From assembly GCA_013399015.1 (NCBI GenBank), contig VWZX01009113.1, forward strand, positions 1,284,799 to 1,348,798: a DNA stretch of 64,000 bases, read 5' to 3'. Made by a program: the position numbers and the translations under genes. Under the pieces are notes generated by a model. That model made no database searches and was not told the origin of the DNA. It saw only the letters and a program-made list of their open reading frames with translations. Source of the DNA: Galbula dea. Lineage: Eukaryota; Chordata; Aves; Piciformes; Galbulidae. The stretch's first letter is position 1, and each line of letters opens with the position of its first letter. Of this stretch, positions 11,601 to 25,200 are shown piece by piece.

Positions 11601-14345
11601 GGTTTCAATTAATAACTTCCATATTTTCTGAGTGTTGTGTGTGGTCTTTTCTGTTAGTGGGTATTCATACTAGAAGAAATCATAATAATTGCATTGCTTT
11701 TTTTTTTTTTTACTTTTATCTCCTTTTCTTCTCCCTTCCTTTTTTCTTTTTTTTTTTTTTTAATGTTTTTGAGCCTGTGAATATCCACCAAAATTCAGGT
11801 ATGTTAGAAGAGTGGTTGCTGGTTCCATGTCTCCTGTTGAAATTACAAAGACTTTAAAAGCTCAGATCTCCAAAGCACCTGTCACACAGTATGCTTAAGC
11901 GCTAATTTAGTCCTAGTGCTAACTTCACATGGATCCATCCAAAAAGCAGCTGAGCACATCAGCTTTCCCCACCCAGTTCTTCTTACACTGCTTGCCTTCC
12001 TCCTTTCTTGTCTCTCTCCTGTATACCTCATTGAGCTGTATGGAGAAAAACTTTCCTAATAAACAGTCAGAAATCCTAAATCTTGTAATAGTGGCAGACA
12101 AGGATTCTGCTTATTTTTACATTACTTTTATTTACAGATACTTAGATAATAGGATCACTTCAGTCAGAAAGCGTAAGGTGGCTTTGAAGACTTTCATCTT
12201 CATATTAGAGACAGAGGAACTGAGGCACAGACCTTAAATTACTTGCTCAAGAGCTTAGGCAGTTGGCAGCAGTCAGAAATAAAACCAACCTAGCTTGACT
12301 AGCTGTCACTGCTTTAATTTTTAAACATCACTGCTGTCCAGCAAAACAAAGGGGAAAAAATAATAACAAAGGTTATCATTTACAGATGACTGAGCTGAAC
12401 ATGATTATGTCCTCATCGTGCCATCTTTAATGACTAGCCACTTTGTCATGAGTTAGAGTAATAAAGAAGCTGTTTCCAAGCTGTACACAAATTTGCTTTC
12501 TGACCCTAGGAAAGTTATTTACCTTATCCAGGATATTTTCTTTTGCTAAAAATGGTGATAACAATTTCAAATAAGTGTGAAATACCTGCCAAATCTCATC
12601 TTTCCTTACAAACAATACATGACATCTCAGAAAGATGTACCACAGTGTACTTAGATTGTTACATACACAGGGAGAATCAGAAGAGAGGAAATACCTTTAC
12701 CCTATTGTGCTTGATTTGCACCTTGTGTTTTCACCCATTAAAAGCAAACTTAGAGTGACTGGCAGTCCATTTTTGAAGTTTGTTTAATTTCTCTGGAAAT
12801 TTGCAACAGCACTGAAACAGGTGATATACTGTCACTTACTACAAACTTTCACTCAGACAGATTCTCTGTTTCTTGACTTTTTGTGACATTCCTTCCTCCC
12901 AGATGTTCTGTTTTCTGATCCGTCCAACACAACTTTCATGTCTGTTGCTCTCTTTTTCCAGCTTCTGGCCATCCTCACTGCTTCTTCTGTCACCTAGAGC
13001 TTGGCTCTGACCAGGAAGTGCCTTCCAGTTTTGTTCGCTATGTAGATGTGGAATTTGACATGCCCACCACGTCTGCGTCCAAAGCCACTATTCGGTCCAT
13101 TTCTGTTGAGGACAAGACCAACGTGAGGAAGTGGGTCAACTATTCAGCACACTACAGTTACAAGGTAAAACTGAGCATGTGGCAATCACCATGGTTACTT
13201 TGCATACTTAATTGCCTTGAAAAGTGTGGGCAGACAAATAAAATACCATGGTCTTGGAATTTGGCAACTGCCAGGCTCTGTGCAGCAGCTTCCCTTTTGC
13301 AGCATATTGATTCATGGCAAACAAGCAGGGGATTGTCCCTCAGCAAATATGGAATAAATTTGCTTGCAGTTGCTTTGTGGAAGAGCATACATGCAGCCAA
13401 CTACTGGGGATCAGTTGGCACAGTAAGAGAGTGAACAGGGAGTTTTGCTGATCTTTGTAGGAGCTCCAGAGGGAGTGCTACAACAGACACATTATTTCTC
13501 TGCATCTTCCTGCCTGCCCTAAGGAGAGGAGCAGATGGGAAAATGCACTATATGTGTACCTGCCAAGAATCTCAGTATGCCAAAAGTTGCACATCAGCTG
13601 ATCATTCAGCAGACAAATTAGCATCCTACCTGCCTTCTAAGAGCAATGATGAGAGATATTCTAAAGATTCTCATAGCAAATATTTTTAATAGTAATTGTA
13701 ATTACATTTTTACTAGTTTCTTAAATTCCTTGAATATGGTATTTTATCTTCCTGAGTCTCCCTTTAAGAATTAAACATTGGGTTATCCCTGAGTTTTTGG
13801 AGCTGTTGAAATTTAGAACGTAAATGTAGATGTGCCTTTTCAAAATTAATCTGTTTGCTTTATACATCAGTCTTTGCAGAGTTTAAAATTGAGGCTTGTC
13901 TTCTGCTGTCACTTAGGAAGCCAGCTATTCTCTACAGGTTTAATTCTGGGTTTGGATTCAAAGTACAGCTAGGGACAGTAAGAAATATAAGATCATGTAA
14001 GACCAGTTCTGTGCATGACATTATCCCTTCTGGAAATGATGTCACAACAACATTGAATTGTAGAACTGTTTGGATTAGACTGAAAACACTTATAGTAAAT
14101 AAAAATGAGCTTTATCTCTTCAGCTTATGTCTCTCCACAACCCTTACAGTTTACCAAGTGTGTTTCACCTGGGCAGGACACAAACCATCGCTAAGGCAGA
14201 TTTTTTAATCTTTCATTTTCCTTTCTCATTACAAATGTTCTCTCTCTTTTTCTTCTGCCAGGTCGAAATAGAGCAGAAAAAAAGCTTGAACGAGGATCTG
14301 AAGGGAGAAGATACTGCAAATGTGAATGAATGTGCTATGCAGTGA
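6858..14345 (+). CDS. STON2: Stonin-2, C-terminal three coding exons (5' part outside the window)
   Basis: Stonin-2 is a cytosolic endocytic adaptor that sorts synaptotagmin into clathrin/AP-2 vesicles and binds Eps15/intersectin EH domains through NPF motifs. Coding exons seen: 6858-8693, 12962-13164 and 14262-14345, with stop TGA at 14343-14345. All introns are GT/AG, and the frame closes exactly through a split GCT codon (G at 8693, CT at 12962) and a phase-0 junction after 13164. About 706 complete residues are encoded; as I recall the human protein is about 905, so roughly 200 N-terminal residues lie upstream. The exon at 6858 starts inside a codon, so the Met at 6896 is internal and not the true start. 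Counting from that Met: NPF motifs at about 107 and 123, stonin homology domain about 224-355, mu-homology domain from about 363. I see no frameshift or internal stop. The paralogue STON1 is less likely given the NPF motifs and the GTF2A1 neighbour. Confidence 0.95.
8694..12961 (+). other. STON2: STON2 intron
   Basis: Bounded by GTGAGT at 8694 and CAG at 12959-12961. It contains T-rich tracts at about 11697-11763. I recognise no gene or repeat family in the rest. Confidence 0.85.
12962..13164 (+). CDS. STON2: STON2 penultimate coding exon
   Basis: The acceptor is TTTTTCCAG ending at 12961 after a T/C-rich tract; the donor AAG|GTAAAA is at 13164/13165. It encodes ASGHPHCFFCHLELGSD and continues to WVNYSAHYSYK, the last strands of the mu-homology domain. 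It starts in phase 1 and ends on a codon boundary. The frame stays open into the intron for 89 more codons (stop 13432-13434), so intron retention would give a different tail. Confidence 0.93.
13165..14261 (+). other. STON2: STON2 last intron
   Basis: Bounded by GTAAAA at 13165 and CAG at 14259-14261. Its first 270 bases continue the upstream exon's frame to a stop at 13432-13434. No repeat is recognised. Confidence 0.85.
14262..14345 (+). CDS. STON2: STON2 terminal coding exon
   Basis: The acceptor is TTCTTCTGCCAG ending at 14261; coding starts GTC GAA ATA GAG. It encodes 27 residues (VEIEQKKSLNEDLKG, then EDTANVNECAMQ) followed by TGA at 14343-14345. The start phase matches the preceding exon. 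The tail is acidic and lacks a domain. As I recall, stonin-2 isoforms differ at this C-terminus, so another terminal exon may exist. Confidence 0.88.
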   Translation, partial: VEIEQKKSLNEDLKGEDTANVNECAMQ

Positions 14346-16220
14346 AGGAAGATTAGTCTGCAATTCCCAAGAGGGGTGGTCAAATTATAGACCTGAAAGA
14401 AAGGAGTTGCCTGGGTTTGGTATTTTTCTTCTAAAAAGTATGGAGTACTGCTTTTAAAATAATGCTCTCTGGAGTATTATTTTTCCTTATTATGATCCAT
14501 ACTTTGAGAAGAAGCTCATCAGTGGTTTGTCTGGATTGGATCCCTGGGCTGTTGCTGGAGATTTAAGTACAGTTAGTGTATAGACGGAATGACTCATATT
14601 ACAGTCAAGCCTGCCTTTTCTGCCACTTCACCATCTAGGTTCTGCACTGAACTATGGTCTGGCCACCATCATAGCCAAACCATAAAACACCCTTTATCTC
14701 ACAGTCTTGCCCTCCTACATTAGACTCTTTTTTTTTTTTTTTTTTTTTTTTGGTATGCCTACTGGTTTGGTCCTTGGCAGATTCACTTCCTTTTGAACTG
14801 CCAAATAAAACCTAAAGAGCATCGAGTGAAAAATGATATAAAATCTCTATTCTGAAGTGGTCAACAGAGTGAAAACCCTGAGCATCATTCTGGAGAATCA
14901 ACAAACTCTGGATCTTAAACATACTAAATGGTCAAGCAGATGAACTACAGATAGGACAGCTAATCATGTAGTTGTTCTTCTGTTCCATGACACCTTCCTA
15001 TCTCATCCCCTGAACACAACATGTCATTGTGCAGATTTTCATGGGTCTGCACAGCCCCTGCAGTTTCTTAAAATTTTTACTTGTTAGTCTAGGCTGCTCT
15101 GTTATCTTTACTGAACATGGTTATGGCTGCTAGTCACAGGGAATGCATGTTACAATAAGGGTGATACAGAAGGGATTTTGCTAAGATTAGGTCATTCCTG
15201 CCTAGAATATAAGGGAAAAACACTGGGGTTTGGGTTTTTTATATATTTTCTTGAATGGGTTAGGTGGGTGGCTATTGAAAATGTCAGAACAGGATTACTT
15301 TTAACGGCAACGTTGCTTGCCTTCCTGAAAATCCTTGGAAGTCTGTCCAGTGTGATACTACTTTCATGTTCTACCTTGAACCTACTGATATCTCTATAAA
15401 ACTCCAATTAACAGGGACCCAAAATCTCTTTTCAAAAATTAACAAGCTTTCATCATGGAGATTTTTTTTAATCTCTATATAGCTGAAAGTAACAGCAAGT
15501 CTTAAAATGTCTTTCTAACTAAAAATGCAGAAAGCAAAAAGCACTCATTCGTATATGTTTTCAGAGAAAACAATTTTCAAAGTACCAGGTTTTTATAGTT
15601 GTTTCCATGGCTTGCATAATATTTTGTCTCAAGCTTAAATGTAAAAAAAGTAATTTATTAAATCATTTATATTTTGAAAGGTTGTTGCTGACTTTAAAAT
15701 CGCACATTTGGAAAGTCTTGGCAACATAATTTAAAATCATAATGAATTAAAATGAAAGGGTTTTTATAAATTTATTATTTTGCATTTCATATAACAGAAA
15801 ATGAATACAATCTCAATTTACTACATTCACTGTAACTGCTATAAAAATCACTACAATATTAAAATCTGAACTAAAACATGAGATTAATTACATTGCATCT
15901 GAAACCCATAGTGGTAGAATTAAAACAAATTGTAGGCAACTTAAAAATACCTGTTTATAAGCATCTAAATTTCAGGCCTACATCAACCTACTAATCTATA
16001 TTTACATAGGTGTACCACTATAAATACATAAATACATTCTTCATATCTTAATAAGCATGTAATATTCTATTGCACATAGCCCAGGGAGCTCCTCAGAGCA
16101 CACCAGTAAGTACTAAGGATTTCCAACATCTCTATAAATGGAAGAATGCAATTAACTTTTATGAAGCATTTTGAGATCAGTGGATTAAAATTACTAATAA
16201 AGTGCAAATAATTATTATTT
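14346..16220 (+). other. STON2: Probable STON2 3' UTR
   Basis: Non-coding DNA directly after the STON2 stop. Poly(A) signal candidates are AATAAA at 14804-14809, giving a UTR of about 480 bases, and AATAAA at 16196-16201, giving about 1.87 kb. A poly-T run lies at about 14727-14751. Very AT-rich sequence at 15600-16220 suits a long UTR. Which site is used cannot be settled without transcript data. Confidence 0.5.
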
Positions 16221-19200
16221 ATTATATGATAACCTGTATAGATTGTGAAATATCTGAGAGCATGGGGCTGAATTTGTGACAGAATCTCAGCTCGGTTGCA
16301 GGCTGGCTGTGATGAGTTTCATGGCAACCCTTCTCTACAAAATTCAAAGAACTTCTGGGTGTTTTTCCTGTTTTTCACTGCAGCTTCTAGTGTAAAGTTT
16401 CTGAAAAGGACCAGCAGGAAATCCAACAAAGCCAAACTGAAGGGATGCTAAGATGTTGCTGAAGAAGTGTAAGAATGTTTTGTGAAAGAAATGGTCGGGA
16501 GATTTCCTACTCTGATCTGCAGGCTCAGGATCTGAATTCTTGCATATTGCCTCCCAGCCTTTGAAAAGGCAAATAAGTAATAAGAAATAAACAAACTTAT
16601 GTTGTAATCCTTAGAGGGTGGAGAAAATCAAAGGAATATCATTTTCCATCTCTGTTGAATTCTTAAACTATTCAGTCTCTATCATACTCCAGCCACAGAA
16701 TATTTGCCCCAAAACCTGAAAAATGAACATATTGGAGGTTTCTGGATTTACTTAATTTCTCTACTTCTTTGTCCCTGAATCTTTTTTCTTAATTCAAAGT
16801 TAATGAATGAAAGAAAGATATGGACCTGACTCTGATCTCATTTATGTAGTTAGTGGTGCGACAGACTTAACTTTTCCAGTCCTTATGGAATTACACAGGC
16901 AAAAATGCAGAACTGTTCAGGTGTGTAAAAGAAGCTCCATTACTCCATTCTGATCTCTGGAAAATATTTTTCCAATATACCTGCAGCTGAATTTTTAGGA
17001 GTTTAGGATGAATACCTTGCCCAGAGTGCCAAAGGATCTTATTTTCTGTTGGAGCACTAGAGAAAGTAGTTTGACTTTTCAAAAAGCACGAACAACAAAA
17101 ATCTGTTGTTGGTATCGCCAGGTGTCACCACTGAGTTCTTTTTTCAGTCCAGCACAGTTACGAGTGCCATGATCCTAAGTGCCCTTCTTTTGCTTGATTA
17201 AACTGCCAATTTTTCATTTAGATACTGTCACCTATGAACTTTATGTACCTGAACTATATACTTTCCACCCAGAGAGGTACAGTAGTAATTTGGACAGACT
17301 GTTGATGGGAGTGAGAGGGACAGAGCTGAGAGGTTTGTCAACTTTAGAGTAGCAAAAATGATTTAGATACTACCTATGCCTGAAGAGAGGATAATTATTT
17401 TTTTTTCATCTTGAAGCAAAATCTTTTTGAATAGTTTCAATGTAATACTTCTCATGAGGAAGATGTAATTACTGTCCTTTGGTTTGTTGGAAAGCTTTGT
17501 AGTACTCAGAACACTGTGCAGGAACAATGTGCCTTCAAGGTAAGCATACATTTACTCCCTTTTTTGCTTTCAGCCCTCTTACTATTTATCATTATGGTTT
17601 TGTTTCATTTTTTTCCCTAGAAAAATAATCATTCTTTGATCACAACAGGTAAAGATGAGCAACATCTCTGGGGAGCTGAGCTTATTTTAGTGAGTGTCTC
17701 TTACATTTATTAACTGTGGACGCTCTAGTATCAGAGGAAAATGGGCATATTCAGCTGAGAAATACTTTAAGTGATCAATGTTATTTTTATCCTTTATTTT
17801 ATTTAGACTCAAATTCAGTCATCCTATGTAGGAGACAGATTTTAGGTTCTTCGCTGTAGCAGTATCATAAGAAACATTGCAGAAATAAGTTATCTTCTCT
17901 AGTGGGTTTCTGCCTAACAGTATACTTGACAGGACATCTAAGACCTGTTGGTCTACCAGTCCACAAGACTTAGCAGCTGCTAAACTCCCTCTTGATTATT
18001 CACCTCCCAGGATAGAGAGCAATTGACTGCAAAAGATCACGAAAGCAAGAGGAAATGGTGTACAAAGTTCAGCCTGGAGGTACTTATTCTGTTGCTTGCA
18101 TGAAATTCTTAGGCATTTCCTTGGACCTTGAATGCACACAAACTAATCAAGCCTTTGATAGATCACCTCTGTTACAGAGGGTGAAAAATTCCTTTCAGTG
18201 ACTCTTAGCAGCTCATGTTTATAGCTGTATTCGTCTCCAGAACTAGCCAGCACAAGAATTTGCAGCATGTAAAGGTCACTTATGGATGAAGTGACCCTCT
18301 TCTGCCACTAAAGTTAAATCTACATCATGAGTTGTGTGAGATACAAAATTTTGTGTGATAACTGGCATAGGTGTTCCTAGCCTTCCTGTTTTGTTCAGCC
18401 ACCCACCCACACATCCATGCATCCTCCCATCCGTCCTACCCTCCTTCCTTCTCTCTTCTATACTTGCAATTCATTCTTTGCACTATAGACATCAATTGGT
18501 TTGATGATTATTTTGTAACATGTTCCTACAGTTTTGGGTTTTTAAAATAAGAAAGTCTATACACTGGCTAACTTTGTAGAAGTGGTTTATTTTTTCTTCT
18601 TTTTGTTTTATCAGTTGAAATGGGATGTCATGTCTTGTTTGAACTATGGGAAAACTTAAATAAATGTTAAGATGAAACAGCATATCCACATCTTCACTGT
18701 GAAACTGAAATTATATGTGCTGTATATTGTGCTAAGTCAGAGGTCTTGAGTTCAGAAGAGGAAAAGGGAGAGTTTTGAATGGCATAAGGGAGGACATAAA
18801 TTAGAAGTAATGGGACTATATATAGAAAAGAGATTATTTAATTTGGTCATCCAGACTGAATGATAAGACTGCAAAGGAAATGGAGCAGGCCTAGAGCTTG
18901 AGCCATGTAACAGATGTGTGGAGCAGTGCTGACAGAACATAGAAGGGGATCCAACATCTGAATGAAGCCTTCCTGAAAGTAATTGAGAATTGAAGCTTCT
19001 GCTCAGTAGGTCAAAGAGACCCTACTTCTGTTCTCTGGTGGCTGAGGACACTGCAATGTATTCCTGTAATCAGAACATCTGTTTGCAAAGCAAGTGTAAG
19101 GGTAAGGTCTAAACCATTTACAGAGTCCTCTCCTATGATTCTCTCTGTTCTTTCAAATTTGAGTAAGCCATGTGTTATTTCATACGTCTTCCATTTCTCT

Positions 19201-22200
19201 CACAGACTCTGAGGTCAGTTGCAGTCTGCTCTTTTTCTCAGAAGCACTCCCTGGATCAGACTGAAGAGCTAGACAGTCTCTGAGCAAATAAAATCAGATA
19301 CCCATCGTAAGGGCTGCTCAGGTTATTGTTCTGAGCTCAGCATACTCTCCATAGTATGGCTCAGTACAACTGACAGTAGATAAATCGTTTTACAGTATAA
19401 GAAAATGGAGATACACAGGGAATAATGCCTCATGTTTGTTATTCAATAGTAAAACAGGTCAGTCAGAAGAAAGAAGGAAAGTTAGAAAGATTCAACAGTT
19501 TATTTACTATAACTGAGATATTTAGTGACATTTGGAAACAGTACTATCAAATTGGGAGAGTAGATTTATATTAGCCATGATAGCTTGATAAAATGCAAAG
19601 TGGTTTTAAAAAAATAGTTACAGAAAAAGATAAAAAACCAGGGAGCTCAAAGTTCCTTGGCAAGAATGCCAGTCCAGTGTGTACCCAAACAAAAGACATC
19701 ACTAAAGTGAATGAGCACAGTTTGAAGAGAAAAAAACCCCACATCTTTCTTTCAGTGCTCTTAGCTGCCATGACTGCCCGTGCTCTCTAATCCAGATATG
19801 TTGTAAATTTATAAGTAGGACAAGAGCTTCTGGAGGTCAGCAGAGATAAAGCAAAAGAGAGAAGCAACCCATTGTTTCAGCTTAGGTGCAGGCCTCTGTC
19901 AGCAGATGTGACTGAAACATGAAGTGTACCAGTCCCAGGAAAAAGTCCTGTCCTTTGGTCATAGTATTAGAAGCCTAACAGTAACTGCCATATAGAAAAA
20001 AAGTCGTTGGAGTAATATTTTTAACACTAGCTATTAAAGGTGTCTTTCTCAACCCTGAATAGTGGGACAGCAAAGCCTGATGGAGAGAGGTGATTCTACC
20101 ACTGTCTGCAGCTGCAACACACACTGGGGTTCAGGATCATGGCCAGAGTAATCCTTCCTTTGTGAGGGGCCTTCTGTAGTCCCCCAGTTGCTATTGCCTC
20201 AGGGGCTGTAGAAAAACTGGGACCAATCAGCTTGGCCTAAAGAGCTTCTGAAGGAAAAGGGTGAATACAGCTGAAAGTAATTTCCTCAGGTGACAGCCTC
20301 TTTTGTAAAGGTTTCCCTTATGCAGAACAGAAGAGGAAAATTTTACTCCTCTGTATGGAAGCAAATAAATTTGTTAGGACATGGTCTCTTCAGGAATTGT
20401 ATTAATACAGAGAGTTCTCGGATTGAATGGGAATGAAATGGGAAAACCCAGTGTTCATGCAGAGATGCAGGCAGAACTGAGTTCTGGCTCCTGGTCAAGA
20501 GAAACAAAAGCAAAAATTGAAGACAGTTTTCAACTAAGAGACTACTTAATAGAGCTCAACAACTACAATATCCTCTGTCCCCACCTCCCTTTGATCAAAT
20601 TGCTTAAGTTGCACTGCATCACTCAGCAGACTGCCTTTTTTTTTTTCTTCTTCTTTCTTTCCTCAAGCTGTTATAGGTACCCTTTGCCCAGGAGGAAGAA
20701 AAGTCCCTAGCAGTCAGGAAGTGACCGTTGGTGTGAGAGGAACAACCAAGGGAGTTGCGGGTAGCAAAATAAGATATGCTGAAGTTACAATCTCAACAGT
20801 GTGCTAATACCTCATGAAGTCCAATGACAAGTCAGGAGCTACACAAAAAATGTGACCTGGGGAGTCCCAGTCTACAAACACTGACCCTGGGAACAAAGGG
20901 AAAAAAGTAAAGAAAATTAATATGAATATTAGAAAAGATCAGAAGGTTTGTGAACAAATAGAATTGGATTTGGAACTGAAGTAAATCATTGTCAAAATCA
21001 GCTCTCAAATTGTAGGACTGGAGGACCCCAAAGGCCCAGGATATTGAAAGTGTGAGTTGACTGTAACATTTCTCTGGAGAAGTGAACTACAAATAGAAAC
21101 GATCAGGCATTCAGCTGTGTTCGCAGGAGCTAAAGGACTGTTGCTCTCTAGTGGTAACTGCACACTGTCAGTTTTTTTTCCTGGACTGCTGACTCACTGT
21201 GTCAAGCTGACTCAGTGAAACCCAGGTCAAGTTATTTTTCAGTGCTATCAACCCCATGCAGAATTTGGCTGGTTGTTGGCACACTGAAAAGCAGCTAGAC
21301 CTCAAAGCTGAGTGTCAGAGCTGACTATCTCAATTGATTCCATGTTTAGCTGAGAAAAGGCCAACAGACAAATTTTTTTCAGTAGTGTTGACTGCTTTTT
21401 TCATCCAAGTAGTCCTTACCTGATGCACAGTTATGAACATAATTAGTTTAAATTTATATCCATAAAACACTTTACTTCCAGCAGAAAATGCTGTTAAAGG
21501 GTAGCTTTCAGCTACTATCTAATAAAAACCAGAAGCATACATGTATGTTATATAGGCATGCCTAGCCCTATAAAAGTAAGCATTGCATGATGGAAACAAC
21601 AAGAGTTTGACCTTTTTATTTTCTGTTCAGTCTATAGAAGATGGATAACCCCCACCATGCCGAGGTACAGCAGTGGGTTAGGTGTGAGTCTGGGCAGCCA
21701 ACCTTGCTGCTCCCCTCTGGTAAATCCCCGTGCAGCTGCTGCCTCATTCTGGAAGTGCTGAAATTACCAGGAGCCCTCATAAATTTGCATGAAAGATGTC
21801 TACATAAACCTACTGTTCCTGTGCATGCTCCAAACTACCACAGTTCTAGACGTTTTCAAGCCAAGTGTTCTCCTACCTCCCCTCTCTTGAGGATTTTTAC
21901 CTGCTGCCATGCTCAGAGTGTTCACTGTGTGCCATAAACCTGCTCAGTGGTCAGAGCACTGCACTGCAGATAAGCAAATGGGTTTTGGCTCCCTTTCTCC
22001 TTGTTTTAGGCTGCCTGGAAGGCTGGGACAGAGCTGGAGACATTTCAAGACTGAAAAGAAGGACTCAAGACTTCAAGGGTTTAGAGTACTGACCAAGTTT
22101 GTCAGTCCTTGACTGCAGTTTCTGAAATGCTATTGAGTAAGTTATGGAAGTAGTCCTTGGAGCAGGAACTAGACACCAGAAATGCCCTCTCCCTCCCTCC

Positions 22201-25200
22201 CTCCCCACAAATACCTTTCTCTGCTGAGCTCTCTGAACCTAGGAGGTCTGCTGCTCAGTGAAAGTACTTTATAAGTAATAGCATCATTTGATGGTAATGC
22301 CTTATCTGTTTGCTAATGGGCTATGGAAATAGAAGTGTTTACGCACATCCTTGTGCTGTATTTTCTAAAAAGTAATTTGTTACAAAAATTTGTTCCAAAA
22401 AAATCTCCTTCCTGAAACAAAATGATCCTTCTGTATTAGAGCCTGGCAAGAATACAACTATATGCCTTTGAAATAAATCCCATTATGAACTTACTTTTAT
22501 AGAAGTTACACCCAACAGTAGTTGTTTTCAGTGAGAGTATTACTGGATGATTTTAGCACAAAGAGAGAAATTTGGGAAGTGTATTCCTCTCATTTGTTTT
22601 CAGCTGGGTTTACTACACTGGCATAGGAGTTCTGCCTCCCTCTTGTGGCTACTTCTTTTACTTGCGACTTAGAAAAAAGAACAGTTATAATGCAACCATA
22701 GTCAAAAGTTCTTGATAGCTACCTTCCTAATAAAAGTCTCCTCTTCAAGTTTGCTAGAAAAGCCTCATTATGTTGGGAATGTCCCATACAAAGTAATCTC
22801 TACCTAAAGAAGAGATTAGTTTTCACGTTCATGTGGGAACAACTGAACATGTTTGATAAAATCAGTGGTAATTCATGCTTGTTACATTTTGTAATTGATT
22901 CTGAGTGTTCAAAGCCAAATGTATGAGCTCCACCTACATGTTATTAAGGTACATTCCAGATGATATATTTTCAAGTAGTACTTGAAAGTCTAGGCAATTA
23001 CCTTGGGAGTCAACAGCTTTAATGCCATAAACCTGCAAATACCCATGGCCTATACATTTTAGGATATCACTTTGTCCTTTCTGATTGCCTTCCATTTTAA
23101 AATCACATAGTCCTTTTCAAACATCAAGAAATTAAGCTATCTGAAGAGCTAACCGAAATAAAAGACCGTACCTCTCAGATGATAAGAAAGCTAAGATAGA
23201 ATTAAATTGCTGCCTTGGAATGATAGAGCCCCAGCTGAATGCAGCACTAATGTCCCTTAATTGTTTCCCTAACCCAGAAGAACATCTTCTCCCTTCAAGG
23301 TCATTAGCAGACTTACAGAGTCTGTAGCATGATTTACCTTGAATGTCTGTGCCCTGTGCCCTTCTATTTTTCATTCCTTAGCAATTTACACTGATACAAA
23401 CATAGCACATTGCCTGCTGCAATATTCAGACAGACATGTGAATTGTGTCTTGATAGCCATAGATAGAAACTGGGCAAAAGTAACCTAGAAATTTATAGCA
23501 GAGATCTGTGGCAATGGAAAGAGAATAAACTGTGCGGCTTACACACTACTGCCATCTCCTTGCTTTGATAGGTCTAAAAGAAAGTGACTGTAGTTCTGCT
23601 CTACTCTTACTTGGTTGCATCTTCCAGCTTCATCTCCAATTTCAGCTGGCTTTACCAGCAGGGCAATCTTTGATCACTCATAGTTTATGTAACTGTCCTG
23701 GTGATGTGGGTAAGGTTATTACCACTTTGGCACTGAAGGTACTCCCATCTGCTTCATATTAGTTGACACCCATCAGCACCTCCTTGGCAGCTGGCCAGTG
23801 AAAACATTCTTGGGAGCTGAGCCTTGTCCCCGTGCAGACTCTGCCAGGAGCTGGCTGTAGCAGCAGTGAAAGTATCTTGGGGAAAAGTCATCCTTGGTGA
23901 CTACAGACCACATCCAATAAAAGCAGTGTTGGGCCCTCCTGCATCTGGCTGGCTGGTCAGAGTATGGACTAGCCCTTCCAGCGCAAAGGCATTTGTCTCT
24001 GGAAGTGCTGTTCTCTGTTCACCTTGTGTTCTGCCCATACCATAAAACAGGGTGCAAGGAAAATTGCAGGTACAGTGGGTGTGATGGGATGCCTCACTAG
24101 AAATATTTTCTTTCTGTCTGACTACTAATCTTCTTAGAGTCAGCCTGTGGGAAAAATGAGATGGCTGATGATGGTAGGTCATATTGTAAAGCTAGGAAGA
24201 TGATGCCTAAGGTGGAAAAACAATCTTTCATTTAAAGTAGCAAGGCAAGGAGTAGGAACAAGCAGCTGAGGGAAAGTGTGAGCTCCGTTCTGTAAGTACA
24301 GATTCACATCTTTTAATGTTTGCAGCTGTCAAAATCTTGGTATGCCCAAGACTCCCAGGTTGCACATCAATTAGCACAAAGACTCAAGCAGAGAGGAGCT
24401 CTGGAAATGGGTCATAGGTTAAAAATGGCAATAAATGCCTAGAGTCCAGTAGCTCCATTACAGGATGAGTTGGGCTGGCTCATTCCTGCTGTTTTCCATT
24501 CTCTCAAAGTCAGGGACTCTGATTTGCCCAGCAGTCCTCACACTAGCACAGCTTTCCCAGTTAGATAATTAGCCTCAGCATGGCAACTGCACATCGACTG
24601 CTCATAAGCCATAGGTTGGCAACAACTGAGCTCATGTTCATTGTTACTCATTGGGAAGGCTGAACACAACCAAAACTGAACTGGCATTTTTTGCTGCAAA
24701 TTCAACACACTCCTGTGAAAAATAGTCCTACTACTCATGGGGGGGAGGGGGGAACACACAAACAAAACCAAACAACAAAAAAGCCCTACAAAACCAAAAA
24801 TTTTTCTTGTCTGCCTGATGCTTTTCATGCTGGATCCCAAAAGCAATGTATGATCACTCTGAATAGTCTGTAAGATGTAGGACACACTCATGTTTTTTCT
24901 ATGAAAGCTGAAGCATCTGCCATTAAAGTGGCTCTAAAGCAGTGATCTTCAGCAAGTGAGAAGCTTGCATGGTTTGCAAGGCCACTCACTTGGACGAAGA
25001 AGAACAGACATGCTAAGTGGGAGGCAGTGAGCATCTGAAGCAGAGCAAGCCTGCTTTGCACAAAAGCACTTTTAGTTTGTGGAGACATGAATTTGTGGCC
25101 ATAGGACAAACTGGTGGGTAAAATACACCACAGGACATCCCTGTTTGGTGGTGACTGCCTGTGTACAGCCTCCCACCCTGCCAGCTGTGTGAGGGAAGCT

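Noticed and set aside
21641..21937. 98-codon frame in the STON2-GTF2A1 intergenic region
   Set aside because: No recognised similarity, no clear splice context and no supporting codon pattern; it looks like chance.
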